Assembly (NCBI RefSeq): GCF_036346615.1 | Contig: NZ_CP107836.1 | Span: 5,208,001-5,272,000, forward strand | Source: Streptomyces sp. NBC_00523 | Lineage (GTDB): Bacteria > Actinomycetota > Actinomycetes > Streptomycetales > Streptomycetaceae | Length of the DNA: 64,000 bases | Direction of reading: 5' to 3' | Shown here: piece after piece, positions 57,061 through 64,000 of the stretch | How the letters are laid out: every line of letters begins with the position of its first letter | Numbering within the stretch: position 1 is the stretch's first letter | Notes under the pieces: generated by a model | Databases searched by the model: none | Told to the model about the DNA's origin: nothing | The model's input: the letters and a program-made list of their open reading frames with translations, nothing else | Translations under genes and position numbers: made by a program

Positions 57061-58320
57061 CTATGTGACCTGCACCAGCAGGATCCTGTCGTCGCCCGGC
57101 TTCGGCGTCCCCCGGCTGTCCGTCTCGCTCGTGACCAGCCACAGCTTGTCGCCGCCCGCCGCGAGCACCGTGCGCAGCCGCCCGTACTCGCCCTCCAGGA
57201 AGGCCTGCGGGTCCGCCAGCGGCTCCTTGGCGGCCCCGTCCTCGCGGGAGAGCGGGACGCGCCACAGCCGTTCGCCCCGCAGACCGGCCATCCAGATGGA
57301 GCCCTTGACGTACGCGATGCCGCTCGGCGACGCCTCGGAGGTCTTCCACTGGGCGACCGGGTCCCGGAAGCCCTCCTTGTGCGCGGTGCCCTCGACGTCC
57401 GGCCAGCCGTAGTTGCCGCCCGGCTCGATCAGGTTCAGCTCGTCCCAGGTGTCCTGGCCGAACTCGGAGGCCCACAGCCGCTTCTCCGCGTCCCAGGCGA
57501 GGCCCTGGACGTTGCGGTGCCCGTACGAATACACCACGGAGTCGGCCTGCGGGTTGCCGTGCAGCGGCTCGCCATCGGGCGTCATCCGCAGGATCTTGCC
57601 CGCCAGGGACTCCTTGTCCTGGGCGCGGCCGTCGTCGCCCGTCTCGCCGGTGCCCGCGTACAGCGCGCGGTCGGGGCCGAAGGCGATCCGGCCGCCGTTG
57701 TGGATCTGGCCCTTGGGGATGCCGCGCAGGATGGTGTCCGGGGCGCCGAGCAGCCGGCCGGGTGAGCCGTTCTCGTCGTAGATCATGCGGGCGATGCGGT
57801 TGTCCGACGCGGTGGTGAAGTACGCGTACACCTGGTGGTCCGTGCCGAAGTCGGGCGATACGGCGAGGCCGAGCAGGCCACCCTCACCGGCCGGGGCGAC
57901 CCCGGGGACCGTGCCGAGGAGCTTCTTCTTGCCGGTCTTCGCGTCGATCCGGGTGATCGTGCCCTTGTCCCGGGAGCCCACCAGGAGGTCGCCGCCGGGG
58001 AGCGCGGCCAGCCCCCACGGGGAGTTCAGCCCCTCGGTGAGCGTCGAGACCACCTTCGCCGAGCCCTTGGCGGGGGGCTGGTCGGCCGGGGGGAGCGAGG
58101 CGGACGGCGACGGGGAGGGCGACTTGGCGGCCGAAGCGGTGGGGGAGTGCGCCGGAGAGCTCGCGCCCGCCGGACTCCCCGTGCCCCCCTCGGAGCTGCA
58201 CCCGGCGGCCATCAGCAGGGCGCCTGCCGCCAGCACCGCCACCGCGCCCCGCCGCGCCCCCGGGCCGCCCCGGCCGTGCCCCGTAAGCCTCTCGGGCCCC
58301 TGCACTGATCCCAACACCAC
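57061..58320 (-). CDS. PQQ-dependent sugar dehydrogenase lipoprotein (Glc/sorbosone type)
   Basis: This 419-aa protein has a lipoprotein signal with lipobox LLMAAGC, then a Ser/Pro/Ala-rich linker. The beta-propeller (GSDH domain) begins PPAKGSAKVVSTLTEGLNSPWGLAALPGGDLLVGSRDKG. It contains GEGGLLGLAVSPDFGTDHQVYAYFT and the AFGPDRALYAGTGETGD and YSYGHRNVQGLAWD motifs typical of soluble glucose dehydrogenases. GTG at 58320 follows GAAGGGACAG. It would be membrane-anchored outside the cell and oxidise sugars if PQQ is available; Streptomyces often lack PQQ synthesis, so its cofactor is uncertain. A MITE-like element lies 90 bp upstream of it. Confidence 0.9.
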   Translation of the reverse strand: MVLGSVQGPERLTGHGRGGPGARRGAVAVLAAGALLMAAGCSSEGGTGSPAGASSPAHSPTASAAKSPSPSPSASLPPADQPPAKGSAKVVSTLTEGLNSPWGLAALPGGDLLVGSRDKGTITRIDAKTGKKKLLGTVPGVAPAGEGGLLGLAVSPDFGTDHQVYAYFTTASDNRIARMIYDENGSPGRLLGAPDTILRGIPKGQIHNGGRIAFGPDRALYAGTGETGDDGRAQDKESLAGKILRMTPDGEPLHGNPQADSVVYSYGHRNVQGLAWDAEKRLWASEFGQDTWDELNLIEPGGNYGWPDVEGTAHKEGFRDPVAQWKTSEASPSGIAYVKGSIWMAGLRGERLWRVPLSREDGAAKEPLADPQAFLEGEYGRLRTVLAAGGDKLWLVTSETDSRGTPKPGDDRILLVQVT

Positions 58321-58410
58321 ACCTGTCCCTTCAACGGCCGCCTGTCCCCTGTTCTTACACCGACCCGGCGGGGACCGGGGCGCTTTCCGGTCCGGTGACC
58401 GGCGCGCGCC

Positions 58411-58616
58411 TAGGGGGTGTCTTGCCGATCATGGCCGGGTCCGCGACGCCTGGCACGGCACCTCGCGGCGTTGCCGAAACGCCCCAATAGCTCCTTCCCC
58501 GAGCTCTCAACTCCGTTCGAGCAGGGGAGACCCCAGCCGAGACGCTCCGGCGCCTTGCGATGCACCGCACCAGACGCCGCGGCCTGATCCGACCCTGATC
58601 GACAAGACACCCCCTA
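58411..58616. mobile_element. MITE-like element with terminal inverted repeats
   Basis: This 206-bp element starts with TAGGGGGTGTCTTG and ends with CAAGACACCCCCTA, forming terminal inverted repeats. Similarity between arms extends imperfectly for about 50 bp. TA flanks both sides, consistent with a TA target duplication of a DDE-type (IS630/Tc1-like or IS5-group) transposase. It contains no open frame of its own. The inner part carries A+T-richer sequence around 58486-58520. The right end provides the stop codon (TAG on the minus strand at 58614-58616) of the aldo/keto reductase. A half copy lies at 5062-5113. Confidence 0.85.
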
Positions 58617-59606
58617 GTCCCAGGACTCGCGCGGCGCCGGCAGCCGGTCGATCTCCGCCAGGTCCCGTTCCGTCAGGGTCAGCCCGGCCGCGCCCGCGTT
58701 CTCCACCGCCCAGTCCGCCCGCTTCGTGCCGGGCACCGGCACCACCTGGGGCCCCTGGTGCAGCACCCAGGCCAGGGCCACCTGCGCGGGCGTCGCCCCG
58801 TGCCGCTCGGCGACCCGGCGCAGCCCCACCACCAACGGCTGGTTCGCCGCCATCATCTCGGCCGTGAACCGGGGGTGCCGGGCCCGCAGGTCCTCCGGCT
58901 CGAACCCCTGGCCCGGCGTCAGCGTGCCCGTCAGGAAACCGTTGCCCAGCGGCATCGCGGCCAGGAAGCCGACGCCCCGGTCCGCGCACCACGGCAGCAG
59001 CGACTCCAGCGCCTGCGGCGACCACACCGAGAGCTCCGCCTGCACCGCGCTGACCGGGAAGACCTGCTGCACCCGCTCCAGCTGCCGGATCGTTCCGTCA
59101 TGCATCCGGGCACCCGGCCGCCGGGACGCCCGCGCACCGACCGCGCACAGCCCCAGCGCCCGCACCTTGCCCGCGCCCACCAGCTCCGCCATCGCGCCCC
59201 AGGTCTCCTCGACGGGCACCTCGGGGTCGGCGCGGTGGAGCTGGTAGAGGTCGATCACATCCGTCTGGAGCCGCCGAAGCGAGGCGTCGCAGGCCCTGCG
59301 CACGTAACCCGGCCTGCCGTTGGCCACGATGTGCTGATCGCCCACCAGGAGCCCGCACTTGGTGGACACGAACGCCTCCGCGCGCCGCCCCTTGAGGGCC
59401 CGCCCCACCAGCAGCTCATTGGTGAAGGGGCCGTACATGTCGGCGGTGTCGAGCAGATCGACGCCCGCGTCCAGCGCCGCGTGCACCGCCCGCAGCGCAC
59501 GGTCGCCCCGCTGCTGCGAGGCGCTGTACGCCCAGCTCATCGGCATGCAGCCGAGACCGACCGCACCCACGGCGAGCGCCGCCGCACCGAGACTCCTGCG
59601 CTCCAA
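58614..59606 (-). CDS. Aldo/keto reductase
   Basis: This 330-aa AKR (TIM barrel, NADPH-dependent) begins MERRSLGAAALAVGAVGLGCMPMSW. The catalytic tetrad residues appear in VDLLDTADMYGP (Asp and Tyr) and AFVSTKCGLLVG (Lys), with the His region LYQLHRADPEVPVEE. The C-terminus has GTKRADWAVENAGA for cofactor binding and ends at a TAG donated by the adjacent MITE-like element, which may have trimmed or changed the natural C-terminus. TTG at 59606 is chosen because GGAGGGG precedes it at suitable spacing; a GTG at 59627 is in frame. It is divergent from the 2-hydroxyacid dehydrogenase (73 bp). Confidence 0.88.
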   Translation of the reverse strand: MERRSLGAAALAVGAVGLGCMPMSWAYSASQQRGDRALRAVHAALDAGVDLLDTADMYGPFTNELLVGRALKGRRAEAFVSTKCGLLVGDQHIVANGRPGYVRRACDASLRRLQTDVIDLYQLHRADPEVPVEETWGAMAELVGAGKVRALGLCAVGARASRRPGARMHDGTIRQLERVQQVFPVSAVQAELSVWSPQALESLLPWCADRGVGFLAAMPLGNGFLTGTLTPGQGFEPEDLRARHPRFTAEMMAANQPLVVGLRRVAERHGATPAQVALAWVLHQGPQVVPVPGTKRADWAVENAGAAGLTLTERDLAEIDRLPAPRESWD

Positions 59607-59679
59607 CTCCCGAACCCCTCCTCGCACCGCCAACAACCTAACCTCTGCGTCCCGGAGGGCTTCGCATAGCCTCCTGACC

Positions 59680-60642
59680 ATGACTTCCACCACGCATTCC
59701 GCCCCCGCCCCCGAGGTCTGGCTGCCCCTCCCGGCCGACGAGATCGAGGGGCTTCCCGAGGGCCTGACGTACCACTTCTGGGACGGCGGGAAGGACTACC
59801 CGGCCGACCCCGCCGACTGCGCCTACTACGTCGTCCCCTACATGAAGGGCATGGAGGTCGCGGTCCGCCCGCTCGGCGCCATGAGCCGCGTCCAGGTCGT
59901 GCAGACGCTGTCGGCGGGCACCGACCACGTCGAGCCGGGCCTCGCCGGACTGCACGCGGGCGTCAGTGTCTGCAACGCCAAGGGTGTCCACGAGGCGTCC
60001 ACCGCCGAGCTGACCCTCGCCCTGATCCTGGCCTCGCTGCGCGGGTTCCCCGGCTTCGTGCACGGCCAGGACAAGGAGGAGTGGCGGTCCGGCTTCTACC
60101 CTGCGCTCGCCGACAAGTCCGTGCTGATCGTGGGCTACGGATCGATCGGCTCGGCCATCGAGGACCGGCTCGCGCCGTTCGAGTGCGCGCGGGTCGCGCG
60201 GGTCGCGCGCTCCGCACGGACAACCGCACGCGGCCCCGTACACACACTCGGCGACCTCCCGGCCCTGCTGCCCGAGGCCGATGTGGTCATCCTCTCCACC
60301 CCGTTGAACCCCTCCACGCAGGGGCTGGCGGGCGCGGACTTCCTCGCCGCGATGCGCGACGGGGCGCTTCTGGTGAACGTCGCGCGGGGCGGAGTGGTCG
60401 ACACCAAGGCCCTGTTGACCGAACTCGAGTCCGGCAGGCTGCGCGCCGCCCTCGACGTCACCGACCCGGAACCGCTGCCTTCCGGCCATCCCCTCTGGCA
60501 TGCTCCGAACGTCCTCATCACCCCGCACGTCGGCGGCAGCACCTCCGCGTTCCTGCCGCGCGCCAAGCGGCTGATCGCCGGACAGCTCACCCGCTTCGCC
60601 GCGGGGCAGCCGCTGGAGAACGTCGTACGCACCACCGGCTGA
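59680..60642 (+). CDS. D-isomer-specific 2-hydroxyacid dehydrogenase
   Basis: This 320-aa NAD-dependent dehydrogenase has the N-terminal substrate half with TLSAGTDHVEPGL. The NAD motif is LIVGYGSIGSAIEDRL. The catalytic Arg is in VNVARGGVVDTKALL, the Glu region is in DVTDPEPLPSGHPLW, and the catalytic His is in LITPHVGGSTSAF. Features fit glycerate/phosphoglycerate or related dehydrogenases, but exact substrate is unknown. ATG at 59680 has a CATAGC -10-like box about 10 bases upstream, so it may be leaderless. Divergent from the aldo/keto reductase. Confidence 0.93.
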   Translation: MTSTTHSAPAPEVWLPLPADEIEGLPEGLTYHFWDGGKDYPADPADCAYYVVPYMKGMEVAVRPLGAMSRVQVVQTLSAGTDHVEPGLAGLHAGVSVCNAKGVHEASTAELTLALILASLRGFPGFVHGQDKEEWRSGFYPALADKSVLIVGYGSIGSAIEDRLAPFECARVARVARSARTTARGPVHTLGDLPALLPEADVVILSTPLNPSTQGLAGADFLAAMRDGALLVNVARGGVVDTKALLTELESGRLRAALDVTDPEPLPSGHPLWHAPNVLITPHVGGSTSAFLPRAKRLIAGQLTRFAAGQPLENVVRTTG

Positions 60643-60923
60643 CCACGCAACGGGCACGTCCGGTTCCCCTCCGGGGCCACAACACCGCAGGTCGTCACGG
60701 AGAGTAGAGGAACTATGTCCCTGAGTGACGAGTCTGGTGTATCGTCCCGAAAGGGGTGTCGCGCCGTGGCAGGGACGGCGCCGGGGAGCCAGCCACACGC
60801 GAGGGGGCGACGGGCGATGGACGGCCGATGGGCGAACGATCCGACACGACAGGGCCGGCGACGGCGCGCGGAGGGACCGGTGAGCCGGTGGCGCAGCCGG
60901 CCGGGGACCTCGGGAGGGCCGCG

Positions 60924-63779
60924 GTGAGCGCCCCGGTGAGCACCCGCGGAGCGTTCCTCGCCCGGCAGTCCGGGGCGGGCCGCACCTCCGCGCTGCTCCC
61001 GCAGCTCGCCCTCGGCCTCGTCTGCGGCGGCTACGCGGTGGGCGCGGCCACCGGCTGGGGCTCGGCCCAGCTCGCCCTGTTCATGGGGGACTTCGGCCTC
61101 AGCGCCGCCGCGCTCGCCGCCGCCGTCTCCTGCTTCCTCTTCGCCCGCGTCGCCGATGCGCGATTCCGCCCGGCCTGGCTGCTGTTCGCGCTCTCCTCGC
61201 TGATGGCCTCCGGCGGCAACGCCGTCTGGGGCTGGTACGAGTGCGTGCGCGCGGTCCGGGTCCCGAGCCCGTCCCTCGCCGACGTCTTCTTCCTCTGCTT
61301 CGCGCCGCCCGCCATCGTCGGACTCCTCGTCCTCGCCAAGCGGCCCGTCACCCGCGCCGGCTGGGTCTGCCTGGCCCTCGACTCCTGGCTGATCGGCGGC
61401 TCGCTGCTCACCCTGTCCTGGAGCCTCGCCCTCGCCCACACCGCGCACGTCGCGGACATCGAGGGCGACAGTGTGGCCCGCGCCGCTCTCTCGCTGGCCT
61501 ACCCGCTGCTCGACATCGTGCTCGTCTCGATGGTCCTCGCCCTGCACTTCCGGCGCTCCAGCGTCAACCGCGCCGCGGTGAACACCGCCATCGCCGCGCT
61601 CGCCCTGACCGTGCTCTGCGACGCCCTGTTCACCTCACCGCTGCTCCGCCAGACCTACCACTCCGGCCAGTTGCTCGACGCCGGCTGGTTCGCCGGCTCG
61701 CTGCTCCTCGCGTACGCCCCCTGGGGCGCCGCGCGCGACGTGGACAACGCTGTCCAGGCCGAGGAGGAGCGCGCGGACGCGGCCGCCCCGGGCGCCGCCG
61801 GCCGCCCCATCGCCGGCTCACTGGCCGCGCTGACCCCGTATCTCGCCGCGGCCGTCTGCACCCTGGGCATCCTGTACAACGTGATCGAGGGCCGCCGGGT
61901 GGACCGCGTCGTCGTCCTCACCGGGTGCACGGTGGTCCTCGCCCTCGTCGTCCGCCAGGGCATCATGCTCCTCGACAACATCGCCCTCACCCAGGAACTG
62001 GCCCAGAAGGAGAACCACTTCCGCTCCCTGGTGCAGGGCTCCAGCGACGTCATCATGATCGCCGCCCCCAGCGGCGTCCTGCGTTACGTCAGCCCCGCCG
62101 CCGCCGGTGTCTACGGGCGCGACGCGGACGAGCTGGTCGGAGCCGAGCTGTCCTCGATCATCCACCCCGACGACCTCGGCCGGGTCGTCCACGAGGTCCG
62201 CCGCTTCCTCGCCGCCGCGCCCGGTGAGGAGCCCGCCACCCGCATCGAGTGCCGCTTCCGGTCCGGCTCGGGCGACTGGCTCAACGTCGAGTCCACGGTG
62301 AACCGCCACCAGGGCGGCCTGATCCTCAACAGCCGGGACGTCACCGAACGCGTCCGCCTCCAGGCCCAGTTGCAGCACAACGCCGAGCACGACCCGCTCA
62401 CCGACCTGCCCAACCGGGCCCTGTTCACCTCCCGGGTCCGCCAGGCGCTCTCCGGCCGCCGCGCCGGGGACGCGGGCACCGCCGTCCTCTTCATCGACCT
62501 GGACGGCTTCAAGGCGGCCAACGACCGGCTCGGCCACCAGGCGGGCGACGAACTGCTCGTCCAGGCCGCCCGCCGCCTCCACGAGTCCGTCCGCTCCGGG
62601 GACACCGCCGCCCGCCTCGGGGGCGACGAGTTCGCCGCCCTCATCGTCGGCGACGCCGGCCGCGAGCAGGACGCCCGCGAGTGCCAGGTCCACGAGATCG
62701 CCGACCGGCTGCGCCTCACGCTCTCCGAGCCCTACCGCGTCGGCGACGGAGAGGTCCGGGTCACCGCCTCCATCGGCGTCGCCTTCGCCGAGCCCGGCAT
62801 CACCCCCAACGACCTCATGCGCAACGCGGACCTCGCCATGTACCGCGCCAAGGCCGGCGGCAAGAACCGCGTCGAGCTGTACGCCCCGCAGATGCAGGCC
62901 GACGTGGTCCGCCGCTCCGAGCTGGCGACCCGGCTGCGCGGCGCCCTGCGCGACGGCGAGTTCGCGCTCCTCCACCAGCCCGTGGTGCACCTCGCCACCG
63001 GCCGGGTCGCCGCCGTCGCCGCCCAGGCCCGCTGGCGCTCCGCCCAGGGCATCCTGTTCACGCCCGCCGAGTTCCTGCGGATCTCCGAGGACGGCGACCG
63101 TACCGCCGAGCTGGGCCGCTGGCTCCTCGAAGAGGCCGTCGAGCAGGCCGCCGACCGGGCCAGGGCGGGCCACCGGACGGCGGTGTCCGTCCGCCTCCCG
63201 GCCCGCCGGCTGCTCGACCGGAGCTTCCCGGCCGGCTCCGTCGAGGCGCTGCTCACGCGCCACGGGCTGCCCTCCGGGGCGCTCATGATCGAGGTCGCGG
63301 ACAGCGATCCCCGGGTCCCCTTCGAGGACCTGGAACAGCGGCTGGCCGCGCTGCGCCGGCTGGGCGTCCGGATCGCGCTCGACGGCTTCGGCAGCGGCTA
63401 CGCCGCGATCAACGCCCTGCGTCGCCTCCCCATCGACGTGCTCAAGCTGGACCGGGGCCTGGTGGAGGGCGTCGTGGAGTCGGCCCGGCTGCACAAGATC
63501 ACCAGCGGGCTGCTCAGGATCGCCTGCGACCTCGGCATGCAGTCCGTGGCCGACGGGGTCGACGTCCCGGAGCAGGTCCTCGCCCTGCGCGCCATGGGCT
63601 GTACGCACGGCCAGGGCGCGGCCTTCTCGGGGCCGCTGGACGAGTACCGGCTGCGCCGCGCCCTGGTCCGGGCGACGTTCCCGGTGCCCGCCGGGGTGCC
63701 CGCGCAGAAGGTGCTCACGGGCGGCGCGTTCCCGTCGCTCAGCCGTTCACATGATGAGACACCCGTCCCACCCACTTGA
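60924..63779 (+). CDS. cdgF: Membrane PAS-GGDEF-degenerate EAL protein, CdgF-like
   Basis: This protein of about 951 aa starts with eight to ten hydrophobic helices (residues 25 to 350), then a PAS domain (HFRSLVQGSSDVIMIAAP), GGDEF and EAL. GGDEF is intact at residues 566-570, with an I-site RSGD at 557-560. EAL is degenerate: AAQ replaces EAL at 699-701, DGFG replaces DDFG at 820, and VADGVD replaces VAEGVE, so phosphodiesterase activity is unlikely. It is probably a diguanylate cyclase or c-di-GMP-binding protein. Similar to CdgF, SCO5511 (from memory). GTG at 60924 follows GGGAGGGCCGC and overlaps the stop of a possible 70-codon uORF; 60828 and 60756 are alternative starts. Confidence 0.9.
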   Translation: MSAPVSTRGAFLARQSGAGRTSALLPQLALGLVCGGYAVGAATGWGSAQLALFMGDFGLSAAALAAAVSCFLFARVADARFRPAWLLFALSSLMASGGNAVWGWYECVRAVRVPSPSLADVFFLCFAPPAIVGLLVLAKRPVTRAGWVCLALDSWLIGGSLLTLSWSLALAHTAHVADIEGDSVARAALSLAYPLLDIVLVSMVLALHFRRSSVNRAAVNTAIAALALTVLCDALFTSPLLRQTYHSGQLLDAGWFAGSLLLAYAPWGAARDVDNAVQAEEERADAAAPGAAGRPIAGSLAALTPYLAAAVCTLGILYNVIEGRRVDRVVVLTGCTVVLALVVRQGIMLLDNIALTQELAQKENHFRSLVQGSSDVIMIAAPSGVLRYVSPAAAGVYGRDADELVGAELSSIIHPDDLGRVVHEVRRFLAAAPGEEPATRIECRFRSGSGDWLNVESTVNRHQGGLILNSRDVTERVRLQAQLQHNAEHDPLTDLPNRALFTSRVRQALSGRRAGDAGTAVLFIDLDGFKAANDRLGHQAGDELLVQAARRLHESVRSGDTAARLGGDEFAALIVGDAGREQDARECQVHEIADRLRLTLSEPYRVGDGEVRVTASIGVAFAEPGITPNDLMRNADLAMYRAKAGGKNRVELYAPQMQADVVRRSELATRLRGALRDGEFALLHQPVVHLATGRVAAVAAQARWRSAQGILFTPAEFLRISEDGDRTAELGRWLLEEAVEQAADRARAGHRTAVSVRLPARRLLDRSFPAGSVEALLTRHGLPSGALMIEVADSDPRVPFEDLEQRLAALRRLGVRIALDGFGSGYAAINALRRLPIDVLKLDRGLVEGVVESARLHKITSGLLRIACDLGMQSVADGVDVPEQVLALRAMGCTHGQGAAFSGPLDEYRLRRALVRATFPVPAGVPAQKVLTGGAFPSLSRSHDETPVPPT

Positions 63780-63812
63780 CACTCCGCGTGCGTCGGAGAG
63801 AGGGTCAATGCC

Positions 63813-63854
63813 ATGCGCACCCGAATTCTCGTACTTGGAAAGCGCGTCGGCTGA
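63813..63854 (+). CDS. Leader peptide of ilvB operon (MRTRILVLGKRVG)
   Basis: This 13-codon peptide, MRTRILVLGKRVG, carries Ile, Leu, Val, Leu in a row (ATT CTC GTA CTT) in the middle. The ATG at 63813 is preceded by GAGAGAGGG at suitable spacing. It is followed within about 45 bases by a terminator stem with a T run. This is the classic arrangement of branched-chain amino-acid attenuation: stalling at these codons when charged tRNAs are short would prevent terminator formation. The operon it controls, expected to be ilvB-ilvN-ilvC, should begin at the right edge of the window. Confidence 0.85.
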   Translation: MRTRILVLGKRVG

Positions 63855-63898
63855 AGCAGGGTCCCTCCATGACACTCTGCGGACCGCACCGGCGCGCT

Positions 63899-63932
63899 CC
63901 CCTCGCTTGCCTCACGGCACGAGGGGTTTTTT
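63899..63932 (+). terminator. Attenuator terminator of the ilvB leader
   Basis: CCCCTCG (63899-63905) pairs with CGAGGGG (63920-63926), followed by TTTTTT (63927-63932). The loop can extend the stem by TGCC/GGCA. A real T run is unusual for a Streptomyces terminator and supports a regulated Rho-independent attenuator. An A-rich stretch and GAGAAGAGAATG follow at the window end; the ilvB start is expected at or just beyond the last bases. Confidence 0.85.
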
Positions 63933-64000
63933 GTTGCACCGGACCAGGCAAAACGTCGTAAAACACTCGCAAAAAACCTCAGCTTCGAGAAGAGAATGCC

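Noticed and set aside
63808..63961. Frame beginning at ATG 63808 (MPCAPEFSYLES)
   Set aside because: It overlaps the leader peptide in another frame and reads through the attenuator; the leader with Ile-Leu-Val-Leu codons explains the region better.
1..64000. tRNA, rRNA, CRISPR arrays, phage or integrase genes
   Set aside because: I looked for CCA-ended cloverleaf-type sequences, regularly spaced repeats, att-like duplications and integrase motifs and saw none. A covariance-model search would be needed to exclude small RNAs.

Overview
The window is high-GC actinobacterial chromosome (about 70% G+C by eye), almost certainly from a Streptomyces core region. The evidence is GTG and TTG starts, many leaderless starts, Tat and lipoprotein secretion signals, two genes with the rare TTA codon, and a gene order that I recall as matching the S. 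coelicolor SCO5451-SCO5511 interval (from memory, not searched). I annotate 52 protein genes, of which the first is cut by the window edge, plus a 13-codon leader peptide. No rRNA, tRNA, CRISPR, prophage or intact transposase is visible.

Layout. 1-5.1 kb: an ABC exporter (partial), then an ABC-2 drug-type exporter pair followed by a NarL-type histidine kinase and response regulator. 5.1-7.4 kb: glycogen debranching enzyme glgX. 7.5-10.2 kb: two tandem L,D-transpeptidase lipoproteins. 10.3-13.7 kb: an enoyl-CoA hydratase, an anti-sigma-like HATPase with a TTA codon, a small EF-hand protein (cabB) and a stand-alone sesquiterpene cyclase resembling (+)-caryolan-1-ol synthase. 14.3-22.3 kb (all minus): secreted SGNH hydrolase, an archaeal-type methionyl-tRNA synthetase, and the glycine/serine block sdaA, glyA, gcvH, gcvT behind a glycine riboswitch. 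Glycine thus switches on its own cleavage, interconversion with serine and serine deamination to pyruvate. 22.5-25 kb: a TTA-containing P-loop kinase and two SseB-like proteins. 25.2-31.4 kb: a five-gene oligopeptide/dipeptide ABC importer.

31.4-35.4 kb: TRIC-like channel, acyl-CoA thioesterase-like protein, a TetR regulator with repeated candidate operators, two small membrane proteins and a cysteine desulfurase. 35.4-42 kb: Tat-exported amidase, mnmA (fed with sulfur by the desulfurase), a LOG-family protein, an SDR, a MetE-like protein and ligA. 42.2-48.1 kb: the c-di-GMP phosphodiesterase-type gene rmdB and the gatC-gatA-(small membrane protein)-gatB amidotransferase operon. 48.2-63.8 kb: Tat-dependent phospholipase C, MMPL transporter, large LuxR ATPase regulator, PQQ-type sugar dehydrogenase lipoprotein, aldo/keto reductase, 2-hydroxyacid dehydrogenase, and a second GGDEF-EAL protein (cdgF-like) whose EAL site is degenerate. 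The window ends in the leader peptide and attenuator of an ilvB operon that should begin at the right edge.

Most of this is conserved housekeeping. The accessory signals are a 206-bp MITE-like element at 58.4 kb with a half copy at 5.06 kb (both joined exactly to a gene's TAG stop codon), the terpene cyclase, the second-type MetRS, the bldA-dependent TTA genes, the TetR operator set and several uncharacterised inverted repeats. I saw no clear sign of a wholly new multi-gene system.
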